Counted from the first letter of the stretch, positions 24,177 to 39,332 are shown. The stretch: DNA of 64,000 nt from Phymorhynchus buccinoides (GCA_017654935.2 CM065693.1:59316247-59380246), one strand, 5' to 3'. Notes: generated from the letters alone by a model not told the origin. A program made the numbers and translations.

Positions 24177-25090
24177 CTGCACAAGGTATAATGACATGCA
24201 CACCATTATCACAGACAGCAGTCTGCACAAGGCATAATGCCATGCACACCATTATCACAGTTAGCAGTCTGCACAAGGTATAATGACATGCACACCATTA
24301 TCACAGTTAGCAGTCTGCACAATGTATAATGACATGCACACCATTATCACAGTTAGCAGTCTGCACAAGGTATAATGACATGCACACCATTATCACAGAC
24401 AGCAGTCTGCACAAGGTATAATGACATGCACACCATTATCACAGACAGCAGTCTGCACAATGTATAATGACATGCACACCATTATCACAGACAGCAGTCT
24501 GCACAAGGTATAATGACATGCACACCATTATCACAGACAGCAGTCTGCACAAGGTATAATGACATGCACACCATTATCACAGACAGCAGTCTGCACAAGG
24601 TATAATGACATGCACACCATTATCACAGTTAGCAGTCTGCACAAGGTATAATGACATGCACACCATTATCACAGTTAGCAGTCTGCACAAGGTATAATGA
24701 CATGCACACCATTATCACAGACAGCAGTCTGCACAAGGTATAATGACATGCACACCATTATCACAGTTAGCAGTCTGCACAAGGTATAATGACATGCACA
24801 CCATTATCACAGTTAGCAGTCTGCACAAGGTATAATGACATGCACACCATTATCACAGTTAGCAGTCTGCACAAGGTATAATGACATGCACACCATTATC
24901 ACAGTTAGCAGTCTGCACAATGTATAATGACATGCACACCATTATCACAGTTAGCAGTCTGCACAAGGTATAATGACATGCACACCATTATCACAGTTAT
25001 CACAGTTAGCAGTCTGCACAAGGTATAATAACATGCACATCAGTATCACAGTTAGCAGTCTGCACAATGCATAATGACATGCACACCATT
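24172..25090 (-). repeat. 46-bp minisatellite carrying the exon G acceptor
   Basis: About 20 units of cagtctgcacaaggtataat, then gacatgcacaccattatcac, then agttag or agacag. On the minus strand every unit has ACCTTGTGCAG/ACTGC, identical to the true acceptor and the first 5 nt of exon G. Confidence 0.96.
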
Positions 25091-25275
25091 ATTATCATAA
25101 ACCGCTGTTCAGAAGCGTCTGCTTCTGAACTTCGGCTGCAGAAAATCTTTGAAAGAGTTTCTAGAGCAAAGGCAGGAGAATGGATCTGTCCGGCAGAGAT
25201 ATGGTAGATGACAGCAAGCAAAGGGAAAAGGCAGAGTCAAAGAGAGTGACAGAGGAGGTTACAAGCATGCAACAT
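25091..25275. other. Short unique intron stretch
   Basis: Non-repetitive sequence between two arrays, with a small inverted repeat around 25106-25130 (ttcagaagc...gcttctgaa). No gene was seen. Confidence 0.5.
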
Positions 25276-26539
25276 CCAGAAGGTGGGGGAACTATTTGTA
25301 TGAAAGACCCCTTGGTATCCTGAAGTAGGGTGTACTTACTTGTAGAGGGTGTTCTCTATGAGTGTGGGGGTCAGCTTCCAGAAGGTGGGGGAACTAGGTA
25401 TCCCCAAGGGGGGTGTACCTACTTGTAGAGGGTGTTCTCTATGAGTGTGGGGGTCAGCTTCCAGAAGGTGGGGGAACTAGGTATCCCCAAGGGGGGTGTA
25501 CCTACTTGTAGAGGGTGTTCTCGATGAGAGAGGGGGTCAGCTTCCAGAAGGTGGGGGAACTAGGTATTCCCAAGGGGGGTGTACCTACTTGTAGAGGGTG
25601 TTCTCGATGAGAGAGGGGGTCAGCTTCCAGAAGGTGGGGGAACTAGGTATTCCCAAGGGGGGTGTACCTACTTGTAGAGGGTGTTCTCGATGAGTGTGTG
25701 GGTCAGCTTCCAGAAGGTGGGGGAACTAGGTATCCCCAAGGGGGGTGTACTTACTTGTAGAGGGTGTTCTCTATGAGTGTGGGGGTCAGCTTCCAGAAGG
25801 TGGGGGAACTAGGTATTCCCAAGGGGGGTGTACCTACTTGTAGAGGGTGTTCTCTATGAGTGTGGGGGTCAGCTTCCAGAAGGTGGGGGAACTAGGTATC
25901 CCCAAGGGGGGTGTACTTACTTGTAGAGGGTGTTCTCTATGAGTGTGGGGGTCAGCTTCAAGAAGGTGGGGGAACTAGGTATTCCCAAGGGGGGTGTACT
26001 TACTTGTAGAGGGTGTTCTCTATGAGTGTGGGGGTCAGCTTCCAGAAGGTGAGGGAACTAGGTATTCCCAAGGGGGGTGTACTTACTTGTAGAGGGTGTT
26101 CTCTATGAGTGTGTGGGTCAGTTTCCAGAAGGTGGGGATACTAGGTATTCCCAAGGGGGGTGTACTTACTTGTAGAGGGTGTTCTCTATGAGAGAGGGGG
26201 TCAGCTTCCAGAAGGTGGGGGAACTAGGTATTCCCAAGGGGGGTGTACTTACTTGTAGAGGGTGTTCTCTATGAGTGTGTGGGTCAGTTTCCAGAAGGTG
26301 GGGATACTAGGTATTCCCAAGGGGGGTGTACTTACTTGTAGAGGGTGTTCTCTATGAGTGTGGGGGTCAGCTTACAGAAGGTGGGGGAACTAGGTATCCC
26401 CAAGGGGGGTGTACTTACTTGTAGAGGGTGTTCTCTATGAGAGAGGGGGTCAGCTTCCAGAAGGTGGGGGTACTAGGTATCCCCAAGGGGGGTGTACTTA
26501 CTTGTAGAGGGTGTTCTCTATGAGAGAGGGGGTCAGCTT
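25276..26539 (-). repeat. 83-bp minisatellite made from the exon F donor
   Basis: About 15 units. On the minus strand each contains the last 38 nt of exon F, reading LTPSLIENTLY, followed by donor GTAAGTACACC or the variant GTAGGTACACC. The rightmost copy is the genuine exon end at 26502-26539. Confidence 0.96.
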
Positions 26540-26653
26540 GATGTAGGTCCTGAAGTCCTGCAGGTAGTGCATGTCCGCGCCCATCAGCACGTGATTGAAC
26601 AGGCTGTCAGACCAGTCCACCGGCCGCCCGTACGCTTCCGTCACCACGAAACA
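26502..26653 (-). CDS. SPG11: Spatacsin exon F
   Basis: A 152-bp exon with acceptor TTGTCGTTGCAG/TGTTTC and ideal donor TCTACAA/GTAAGT. Phase 0 in, phase 2 out. It encodes CFVVTEAYGRPVDWSDSLF, then NHVLMGADMHYLQDFR and TYIKLTPSLIENTLY. The pattern (xVxEAY...xWxxxLxxxVxxxGDxxYLxxF) matches the conserved late spatacsin region around EAYDFVPDW and FNYLEEF. The protein is expected to be a helical-repeat scaffold acting in lysosome reformation. The exon sits between two large arrays: 83-bp units at its donor and 26-bp units ending 7 nt before its acceptor. Confidence 0.88.
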
Positions 26654-26660
26654 CTGCAAC

Positions 26661-29600
26661 GACAACAGACAGGTCCAGTAAAGACAGACAACACAGGTCC
26701 AGTAAAGGTCCAGTAAAGACAGACAACACACAGGTCCAGTAAAGACAGACAACACACAGGTCCAGTAAAGACAGACAACACACAGGTCCAATAAAGACAG
26801 ACAACACACAGGTCCAGTATAAAGACAGACAACACACAGGTCCAGTAAAGACAACACACAGGTCCAGTAAAGACAGACAACACACAGGTCCAGTAAAGAC
26901 AGACAACACACAGGTCCAGTAAAGACAACACACAGGTCCAATAAACACACACAACACCAAGGTCCAGTAAAAAGACAACACACAGGTCCAGTAAAGACAA
27001 CACACAGGTCCACAACACACAGGTCCAGTAAAGACAACAACACACAGGTCCAGTAAAGACAGACAACACACAGGTCCAGTAAAGACAGACAACACACAGG
27101 TCCAATAAAGACAGACAACACAGGTCCAGTAAAGACAGACAACACACAGGTCCAATAAAGACAACACACACAGGTCCAATAAAGACAGACAACACACAGG
27201 TCCAGTAAAGACAACACACAGGTCCAGTAAAGACAACACACAGGTCCAATAAAGACAACACACAGGTCCACAACAAAGACACAGGTCCAGTAAAGACAGA
27301 CAACACACAGGTCCAGTAAAGACAGACAACACACAGGTCCAGTAAAGACAGACAACACACAGGTCCAGTAAAGACAACACACAGGTCCAGTAAAGACAGA
27401 CAACACACAGGTCCAGTAAAGACAGACAACACACAGGTCCAGTAAAGACAGACAACACACAGGTCCAATAAAGACAGACAACACACAGGTCCAATAAAGA
27501 CAGACAACACACAGGTCCAGTAAAGACAGACAACACACAGGTCCAGTAAAGACAACACACAGGTCCAGTAAAGACAGACAACACACAGGTCCAATAAAGA
27601 CAGACAACACACAGGTCCAATAAAGACAGACAACACACAGGTCCAGTAAAGACAGACAACACACAGGTCCAGTAAAGACAGACAACACACAGGTCCAATA
27701 AAGACAGACAACACACAGGTCCAGTAAAGACAGACAACACACAGGTCCAGTAAAGACAACACACAGGTCCAGTAAAGACAGACAACACACAGGTCCACAG
27801 TAAAGAAAGACAACACACAGGTCCAATAAAGACAGACAACACACAGGTCCAGTAAAGACAACACACAGGTCCAGTAAAGACAGACAACACACAGGTCCAG
27901 TAAAGACAGACAACACACAGGTCCAATAAAGACAGACAACACACAGGTCCAGTAAAGACAACACACAGGTCCAGTAAAGACAGACAACACACAGGTCCAG
28001 TAAAGGTCCAGTAAAGACAGACAACACACAGGTCCAGTAAAGACAACACACAGGTCCACAGACAACACACAGGTCCAATAAAGACAGACAACACACAGGT
28101 CCAGTAAAGACAGACAACACAGGTCCAGTAAAGACAACACACAGGTCCAGTAAAGACAGACAACACACAGGTCCAGTAAAGACAGACAACACACAGGTCC
28201 AGTAAAGACAGACAACACACAGGTCCAGTAAAGACAACACACAGGTCCAGTAAAGACAGACAACACACAGGTCCAGTAAAGACAGACAACACACAGGTCC
28301 AGTAAAGACAACAAACAGGTCCAGTAAAGACAGACAACACACAGGTCCAGTAAAGACAGACAACACACAGGTCCAATAAAGACAGACAACACACAGGTCC
28401 AGTAAAGACAACAACACACAGGTCCAGTAAAGACAGACAACACACAGGTCCAGTAAAGACAGACAACACACAGGTCCAGTAAAGACAGACAACACACAGG
28501 TCCAGTAAAGACAGACAACACACAGGTCCAGTAAAGACAGACAACACACAGGTCCAGTAAAGACAGACAACACACAGGTCCAGTAAAGACAACAAACAGG
28601 TCCAGTAAAGACAGACAACACACAGGTCCAGTAAAGACAGACAACACACAGGTCCAGTAAAGACAGACAACACACAGGTCCAGTAAAGACAACACACAGG
28701 TCCAGTAAAGACAGACAACACACAGGTCCAGTAAAGACAGACAACACACAGGTCCAGTAAAGACAACACACAGGTCCAATAAAGACAGACAACACACAGG
28801 TCCAGTAAAGACAGACAACACACAGGTCCAGTAAAGACAGACAACACACAGGTCCAGTAAAGACAGACAACACACAGGTCCAGTAAACACAGACAACACA
28901 CAGGTCCAATACAGAGAGACAACACACAGGTCCAGTAAAGACAGACAACACACAGGTCCAGTAAAGACAGACAACACACAGGTCCAGTAAAGACAGACAA
29001 CACACAGGTCCAGTAAAGACAACACACAGGTCCAATAAAGACAGACAACACACAGGTCCAGTAAAGACAACACACAGGTCCAATAAAGACAGACAACACA
29101 CAGGTCCAATAAAGACAACACACAGGTCCAATAAAGACAGACAACACACAGGTCCAGTAAAGACAGACAACACACAGGTCCAGTAAAGACAACACACAGG
29201 TCCAATAAAGACAGACAACACACAGGTCCAATAAAGACAGACAACACACAGGTCCAGTAAAGACAGACAACACACAGGTCCAATAAAGACAGACAACACA
29301 CAGGTCCAATAAAGACAGACAACACACAGGTCCAGTAAAGACAACAACACAGGTCCAGTAAAGACAGACAACACACAGGTCCAGTAAAGACAACACACAG
29401 GTCCAATAAAGACAGACAACACACAGGTCCAGTAAAGACAGACAACACACAGGTCCAATAAAGACAGACAACACACAGGTCCAATAAAGACAGACAACAC
29501 ACAGGTCCAATAAAGACAGACAACACACAGGTCCAATAAAGACAGACAACACACAGGTCCAGTAAAGACAACACACAGGTCCAATAAAGACAGACAACAC

Positions 29601-31222
29601 ACAGGTCCAATAAAGACAACACACAGGTCCAATAAAGACAGACAACACACAGGTCCAGTAAAGACAGACAACACACAGGTCCAGTAAAGACAGACAACAC
29701 ACAGGTCCAATAAAGACAGACAACACACAGGTCCAGTAAAGACAGACAACACACAGGTCCAGTAAAGACAGACAACACACAGGTCCAGTAAAGACAGACA
29801 ACACACAGGTCCAGTAAAGACAGACAACACACAGGTCCAGTAAAGACAACACACAGGTCCAATAAAGACAGACAACACACAGGTCCAGTAAAGACAGACA
29901 ACACACAGGTCCAGTAAAGACAACACACAGGTCCAATAAAGACAGACAACACACAGGTCCAGTAAAGACAGACAACACACAGGTCCAATAAAGACAGACA
30001 ACACACAGGTCCAGTAAAGACAGACAACACACAGGTCCAGTAAAGACAGACAACACACAGGTCCAGTAAAGACAGACAACACACAGGTCCAATAAAGACA
30101 GACAACACACAGGTCCAATAAAGACAGACAACACACAGGTCCAATAAAGACAGACAACACACAGGTCCAGTAAAGACAGACAACACACAGGTCCAATAAA
30201 GACAGACAACACAAAGGTCCAGTAAAGACAACACACAGGTCCAATAAAGACAGACAACACACAGGTCCAGTAAAGACAGACAACACACAGGTCCAGTAAA
30301 GACAACAACACAGGTCCAATAAAGACAGACAACACACAGGTCCAGTAAAGACAGACAACACACAGGTCCAGTAAAGACAGACAACACACAGGTCCAGTAA
30401 AGACAGACAACACACAGGTCCAGTAAAGACAGACAACACACAGGTCCAATAAAGACAGACAACACACAGGTCCAGTAAAGACAGACAACACACAGGTCCA
30501 ATAAAGACAGACAACACACAGGTCCAGTAAAGACAGACAACACACAGGTCCAGTAAAGACAGACAACACACAGGTCCAGTAAAGACAGACAACACACAGG
30601 TCCAATAAAGACAACAACACAGGTCCAGTAAAGACAGACAACACACAGGTCCAGTAAAGACAACACACAGGTCCACAGACAACACACAGGTCCAGTAAAG
30701 ACAGACAACACACAGGTCCAATAAAGACAGACAACACACAGGTCCAGTAAAGACAACACACAGGTCCAATAAAGACAGACAACACACAGGTCCAGTAAAG
30801 ACAGACAACACACAGGTCCAATAAAGACAGACAACACACAGGTCCAGTAAAGACAGACAACACAGGTCCAGTAAAGACAGACAACACACAGGTCCAATAA
30901 AGACAGACAACACACAGGTCCAGTAAAGACAGACAACACACAGGTCCAGTAAAGACAGACAACACAGGTCCAGTAAAGACAGACAACACACAGGTCCAGT
31001 AAAGACAGACAACACACAGGTCCAATAAAGACAGACAACACAGGTCCAGTAAAGACAACACACAGGTCCAATAAAGACAGACAACACACAGGTCCAGTAA
31101 AGACAGACAACACACAGGTCCAATAAAGACAGACAACACAGGTCCAGTAAAGACAGACAACACACAGGTCCAGTAAAGACAGACAACACACAGGTCCAGT
31201 AAAGACAGACAACACAGAGGAC
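26661..31222 (-). repeat. 26-bp minisatellite, about 4.56 kb, next to the exon F acceptor
   Basis: Around 180 units of caacacacaggtccagtaaa plus gacaga (22-bp variants lack gaca; ccagta/ccaata variants alternate). Since 26 is not a multiple of three and the unit has no stop on the minus strand, all three minus-strand frames stay open for over 4.5 kb, giving three open frames of more than 1,500 codons. These are repeat by-products. The last unit abuts the pyrimidine stretch before the exon F acceptor. Confidence 0.97.
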
Positions 31223-31229
31223 CAAATAA

Positions 31230-32292
31230 TCAGGTATCATAGATCCACTTCCTTAACTCTGTATACGATGGAGAGGTCCAATACATCAGTTATCATAGAT
31301 CCACTTCCTTAACTCTTTTCTTACGATGGAGAGGTCCAATACATCAGTTATCATAGATCCACTTCCTGAACTCTTTATACGATGGAGAGGTCCAATACAT
31401 CAGTTATCATAGATCCACTTCCTGAACTCTGTATACGATGGAGAGGTCCAATACATCAGTTATCATAGATCCACTTCCTTAACTCTGTATACGATGGAGA
31501 GGTCCAATACATCAGTTATGAGAGATCCACTTCCTTAACTCTTTTCATACGATGAAGAGGTCCAATACATCAGTTATCATAGATCCACTTCCTTAACTCT
31601 GTATACGATGGAGAGGTCCAATACATCAGTTATCATAGATCCACTTCCTTAACTCTGTATATGATGGATAGGTCCAATACATCAGTTATCATAGATCCAC
31701 TTCCTGAACTCTTTTCATACGATGGAGAGGTCCAATACATCAGTTATCATAGATCCACTTCCTTAAATCTGTATACGATGGAGAGGTCCAATACATCAGT
31801 TATCATAGATCCACTTCCTTAACTCTGTATACGATGGAGAGGTCCAATACATCAGTTATCATAGATCCACTTCCTTAACTCTTTTCATACGATGAAGAGG
31901 TCCAATACATCAGTTATCATAGATCCACTTCCTTAACTCTGTATACGATGGAGAGGTCCAATACATCAGTTATCATAGATCCACTTCCTGAACTCTGTAT
32001 ACGATGGAGAGGTCCAATACATCAGTTATCATAGATCCACTTCCTTAACTCTTTTCATACGATGGAGAGGTCCAATACATCAGTTATCATAGATCCACTT
32101 CCTGAACTCTTTTCATACGATGGAGAGGTCCAATACATCAGTTATCATAGATCCACTTCCTGAACTCTTTTCATACGATGAAGAGGTCCAATACATCAGT
32201 TATCATAGATCCACTTCCTGAACTCTTTTCATACGATGGAGAGGTCCAATACATCAGTTATCATAGATCCACTTCCTGAACTCTTTTCATAC
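31230..32292. repeat. 56/57-bp minisatellite in intron E-F
   Basis: About 19 units of catagatccacttccttaac, then tctgtatacgatggagaggt, then ccaatacatcagttat. A tcttttcatacgatg variant is one base longer. It does not include a splice junction. Confidence 0.95.
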
Positions 32293-32810
32293 AGTGGTAC
32301 GCTACAGCGCATCTCCCTTCCACAACTGTTCAACACATGCCACAAGGTGCCATCATGTTCACACATTTGTGCTTAACAGCTGGGCAAGACAGTGCAAACC
32401 AAACTGATACAAGAGTGTTTCCCTTTGCATGTGGTCAGCGAGTAAGTTTCCACTAATGACATTACTTCTAGCCTGTTTCACTGAGTGCACAGTATTCAAA
32501 TGAGGGGTCACTCACTGCTTTGGATTCATTACCGTGCATTATTGAAACATGTCACAATTTGGCTAGTAATACAGATTGTGTCTTGGAGCTTTCCCAGTGG
32601 TGACTTCTCTATTTATATATGACAACACAACACATCAAGGCTCTACCTCTTTGCATTATTTTTTTTATTTTTTCTTGTAATCTACACAAACCAGCTAGTG
32701 TAGAACGATCACAAAGGGAAGCCAGGGTCAAATGAGTGAACCCATCACTCTGGTGGCCAAAATGTGTCTTCATGGACAATGTCTGAACACAAGGCTGGAG
32801 TACACACATG
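32293..32810. other. Unique part of intron E-F
   Basis: Non-repetitive AT-rich sequence. No gene or regulatory element was recognised. Confidence 0.6.
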
Positions 32811-32861
32811 CGCACACGCACACACACACACAGACACACACACACCACACACACAGACACA

Positions 32862-32892
<31 letters not shown>

Positions 32893-32917
32893 CACACCAC
32901 ACACACACACACATACA
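32811..32917. repeat. (CA)n microsatellite beside the exon E donor
   Basis: An interrupted (CA)n of roughly 100 bp with caga and ccac interruptions, ending about 5 bp from the donor hexamer of exon E. Confidence 0.95.
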
Positions 32918-32927
32918 CCCTTCCTAC

Positions 32928-33077
32928 CTCCAGAAACCTTGGGTGTGTTGCCACAAAGCTCTTGACCTCCTCCTGGGTCAGATTGATGACCCTGACCCCT
33001 GATCCCAGCAGGTGCAGCTGAAGGTTGACCAGGCGAGCCCAGCGCAGGCACTTCTGACAGTTCATCAAGCACTTGTC
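32928..33077 (-). CDS. SPG11: Spatacsin exon E
   Basis: A 150-bp, phase 0-0 exon with acceptor GTATCTCAG/GACAAG and donor CTGGAG/GTAGGA. It encodes DKCLMNCQKCLRWARLVN, LQLHLLGSGVRVINLTQEEV and KSFVATHPRFLE. The order AESYAK (exon D), then a Cys/Gln-rich helix, LxLQxHxLxxG, INL and PRF matches the human C-terminal region, which supports splicing D-E-F despite about 7.7 kb of intron D-E. It is present only once in the window. The equivalent exon of the left copy would lie beyond position 1. Confidence 0.9.
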
Positions 33078-33190
33078 CTGAGATACACAAATGAGACAAC
33101 TTTTTGGAAAATGTTATTTACATTATTTATGGCCTGTAAGGCGTACCTACCGATTTTCATAAATAAATGTATCTAGGACACATATAAGAT
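33078..33190. other. Short unique intron stretch upstream of exon E
   Basis: Ordinary intronic sequence separating exon E from the 48-bp array, so this acceptor, unlike most others, is not inside a repeat. Confidence 0.6.
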
Positions 33191-33880
33191 GCTTACAGCA
33201 GATAAAGCTCAAATAAACAGGAGGACACAGGCAACACTTGACTGCCACATTGGATGTGGAATGAACAGGACACAGGCAACATTTGACTGCCACATTGGAC
33301 GTGGAATAAACAGGACACAGGCAACATTTGACTGCCACATTGGATGTGGAATGAACAGGAGGACACAGACAACATTTGACTGCCACATTGGATGTGGAAT
33401 AAACAAGAGGACACAGGCAACATTTGACTGCCACATTGGATGTGGAATGAACAGGAGGACACAGGCAACATTTGACTGCCACATTGGATGTGGAATGAAC
33501 AGGAGGACACAGACATTTGACTGCCACATTGGATGTGGAATAAACAGGAGGACACAGGCAACATTTGACTGCCACATTGGATGTGGAATGAACAGGAGGA
33601 CACAGACAACATTTGACTGCCACATTGGATGTGGAATAAACAGGAGGACACAGGCAACATGTGATTGGCACATTGGATGTGTACTGAACAGGAGAACACA
33701 GGCAACATTTGATTGGCACATTGGATGTGTACTGAACAGGAGAACACAGGCAACATTTGATTGGAACATTGGATGTGTACTGAACAGGAGAACACAAGCA
33801 ACATTTGATTGGCACATTTAATGTGTACTGAACAGGAGAACACAGGCAACATTTGACTGGCACATTGGATGTGTAATGGT
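33191..33880. repeat. 48-bp minisatellite in intron D-E
   Basis: About 14 units of aacatttgactgccacattg, then gatgtggaataaacaggagg, then acacaggc, with aga/gga and one- to three-base variants. Its right third has gtgtactgaacaggaga variants. Open frames in several phases are repeat by-products. Confidence 0.95.
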
Positions 33881-34094
33881 GGGTGACTAGCTCAGGGAAG
33901 ATGGTGAAAAACCTTTAAAATAACAAAGCCAATAAACAAAACAGGATATGTATGATAAATCTTCTTCAGTAGACATTGGTGACACTTTTTCTTTTTAAAT
34001 GATTAGTTTTTGTGCTTAAAATCCAGAGAAATGACACCCCTATGATGCTGTCAGCAATTCAGTTTATGTTCTTTTTCTACTTTAGGTACAGATC
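33881..34094. other. Unique spacer
   Basis: Short AT-rich sequence. A pyrimidine run followed by actttag near 34071-34085 resembles an acceptor on the plus strand, but nothing else supports a plus-strand exon. Confidence 0.5.
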
Positions 34095-35846
34095 AGCAGT
34101 TCCATCAGCAGATAAGGTAGATAAGGCTCCATCAGTAGATAAGGTAGATAAGGCTCCATCAGCAGATAAGGTAGATAAGGCTCCATCAGCAGATAAGGTA
34201 GATAAGGCTCCATCAGCAGATAAGGTAGATAAGGCTCCATCAGCAGATAAGGTAGATAAGGCTCCATCAGCAGATAAGGTAGATAAGGCTCCATCAGCAG
34301 ATAAGGTAGATAAGGCTCCATCAGTAGATAAGGTAGATAAGGCTCCATCAGCAGATAAGGTAGATAAGGCTCCATCAGCAGATACGGTAGATAAGGCTCC
34401 ATCAGCAGATAAGGTAGATAAGGCTCCATCAGCAGATAGGGTAGATAAGGCTCCATCAGCAGATAAGGTAGATAAGGCTCCATCAGCAGATAAGGTAGAT
34501 AAGGCTCCATCAGCAGATAAGGTAGATAAGGCTCCATCAGCAGATAAGGTAGATAAGGCTCCATCAGCAGATGAGGTAGATAAGGCTCCATCAGCAGATA
34601 AGGTAGATAAGGCTCCATCAGCAGATAAGGTAGATAAGGCTCCATCAGCAGATAAGGTAGATAAGGCTCCATCAGCAGATAAGGTAGATAAGGCTCCATC
34701 AGCAGATAAGGTAGATAAGGCTCCATCAGCAGATAAGGTAGATAAGGCTCCATCAGTAGATAAGGTAGATAAGGCTCCATCAGCAGATAAGGTAGATAAG
34801 GCTCCATCAGCAGATACGGTAGATAAGGCTCCATCAGCAGATAAGGTAGATAAGGCTCCATCAGCAGATAGGGTAGATAAGGCTCCATCAGCAGATAAGG
34901 TAGATAAGGCTCCATCAGCAGATAAGGTAGATAAGGCTCCATCAGCAGATAAGGTAGATAAGGCTCCATCAGCAGATAAGGTAGATAAGGCTCCATCAGT
35001 AGATAAGGTAGATAAGGCTCCATCAGCAGATAAGGTAGATAAGGCTCCATCAGAAGATAAGGTAGATAAGGCTCCATCAGCAGATAAGGTAGATAAGGCT
35101 CCATCAGCAGATAAGGTAGATAAGGCTCCATCAGCAGATAAGGTAGATAAGGCTCCATCAGCAGATAAGGTAGATAAGGCTCCATCAGCAGATAAGGTAG
35201 ATAAGGCTCCATCAGCAGATAAGGTAGATAAGGCTCCATCAGCAGATAAGGTAGATAAGGCTCCATCAGCAGATAAGGTAGATAAGGCTCCATCAGCAGA
35301 TGAGGTAGATAAGGCTCCATCAGCAGATAAGGTAGATAAGGCTCCATCAGCAGATAAGGTAGATAAGGCTCCATCAGCAGATAAGGTAGATAAGGCTCCA
35401 TCAGCAGATAAGGTAGATAAGGCTCCATCAGCAGATGAGGTCGATAAGGCTCCATCAGTAGATAAGGTAGATAAGGCTCCATCAGCAGATAAGGTAGATA
35501 AGGCTCCATCAGCAGATAAGGTAGATAAGGCTCCATCAGCAGATGAGGTAGATAAGGCTCCATCAGCAGATAAGGTAGATAAGGCTCCATCAGCAGATAA
35601 GGTAGATAAGGCTCCATCAGCAGATAAGGTAGATAAGGCTCCATCAGCAGATAAGGTAGATAAGGCTCCATCAGCAGATGAGGTCGATAAGGCTCCATCA
35701 GTAGATAAGGTAGATAAGGCTCCATCAGCAGATAAGGTAGATAAGGCTCCATCAGCAGATAAGGTAGATAAGGCTCCATCAGCAGATAAGGTAGATAAGG
35801 CTCCATCAGCAGATAAGGTAGATAAGGCTCCATCAGCAGATGAGGT
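34095..35846. repeat. 27-bp minisatellite with higher-order structure
   Basis: About 65 units of aaggtagataaggctccatc plus agcagat. Variant units (gtagat, gatacgg, gataggg, gatgagg) recur at fixed distances. One set repeats 432 bp apart (16 units) and another, with the rare ggtcgat, 243 bp apart (9 units). The plus strand reads open as a KVDKAPSAD nonapeptide repeat, and two minus-strand frames are also open. Confidence 0.97.
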
Positions 35847-36464
35847 GCACGGGTCAAAGTGATGGGGAAAAGTTGCGTCTTTCAGGCCGAACAGTACGGT
35901 ATCATTTATCATCAAAAGTTTGTGCAAGAGCAGGAAAGGTACTATTCTATGTACTACATACAACTGACCCCGAAAAGGAACTTATTAGAACTGACATTGA
36001 ACCATTGATGCGAATGTCATGCTTTAAATAGTTTTTAAAATTAAAATGCTCGATAAGAAAATAAAAGATGTGTGCATGAAGCCAGTGAAGTCACAATGAT
36101 GTATGGATGGCACCTGCCTCAGTCGACAGTCCCTGAATTTCACTGACTGGAAATAAGAGAGTGGAATTAGAGTACACTGCCACTGCGGGCAAACCATGCG
36201 GACCATTTTGAAATGTAGTCCACAGAATGAACGCAAGTGGCCAATGCCCTGTTCATATAGTTCTTTGCATCAAAGAGAAAAGGAAGGCAAACAAACAAAA
36301 CCTGATATGTACATTAAACACATCATCATACATGTCATCAAACACTTCATCAAACGCGTCATCATACATGTCAGTAATTGCCGCTTACCGCAGGTGGACA
36401 TTATTGGCAGAAAAAGAAGATCTGAAATCACAAGCTTAATAATTAAGTAGAGGTGCAGTGCCTT
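35847..36464. other. Unique intron D-E sequence
   Basis: No coding signal. A short catcat-rich stretch with several diverged copies lies at about 36310-36372. Confidence 0.6.
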
Positions 36465-36537
36465 TCGCACATGTTAAGAGTCTGTTTTGGCACTGCACAC
36501 CCAGGAGCGAAGCTGTAGAGAGTGCCGAGAGAGAGAG

Positions 36538-36592
<55 letters not shown>

Positions 36593-36712
36593 GAGGGAGA
36601 GAGAGAGAGAGAGAGGGAGAGAGAGAGAGAGAGAAGAGAGAGAGGAGGGAGGAAGATAATCAGAGAGAGATAGGGGGTGATAGAGAAAAACATAGAGACA
36701 TAGAGAGGGAGG

Positions 36713-36810
<98 letters not shown>

Positions 36811-36892
36811 ACATGTTAAGATTCTGTTTTGGCACTGCACACCCAGGAGCGAAGCTGTAGAGAGTGAGAGAGAGAGTGAGAGAGAGAGAGAA

Positions 36893-36923
<31 letters not shown>

Positions 36924-36926
36924 AGT

Positions 36927-36974
<48 letters not shown>

Positions 36975-37053
36975 GATAAACAGAGAGAGATAGGGGTGAT
37001 AGGACAAACATGACAGGATTCTCCCTTTTCATCAACCATCTCTATCTCATCTT

Positions 37054-37088
<35 letters not shown>

Positions 37089-37095
37089 ACTCTCT
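36465..37095. repeat. (GA)n tracts in an imperfect duplication
   Basis: A block with cacatgttaagagtctgttt and gcactgcacacccaggagcg before (GA)n occurs at about 36467-36535 and again at about 36808-36870. Each is followed by GA runs and a shared cagagagagatagggg tail (near 36660 and 36979). A (CT)n run follows at about 37055-37110. Confidence 0.9.
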
Positions 37096-37110
37096 CTCTC
37101 TCTCTCTCCC

Positions 37111-39290
<2,180 letters not shown>

Positions 39291-39298
39291 CTGAAAGA

Positions 39299-39299
<1 letters not shown>

Positions 39300-39332
<33 letters not shown>

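Noticed and set aside
26498..31240. Three overlapping minus-strand open frames of 1,518-1,580 codons
   Set aside because: They translate the stop-free 26-bp array in three phases. Only the final residues of one coincide with real exon F.
33147..33863. Cys/Ser-rich open frames around 200-240 codons
   Set aside because: Translation of the 48-bp array (16 codons per unit) in several frames.
34012..35862. Plus-strand 616-codon open frame
   Set aside because: A single 27-bp repeat read in frame, antisense within an intron. Minus-strand frames are equally open. Reported only as a finding.
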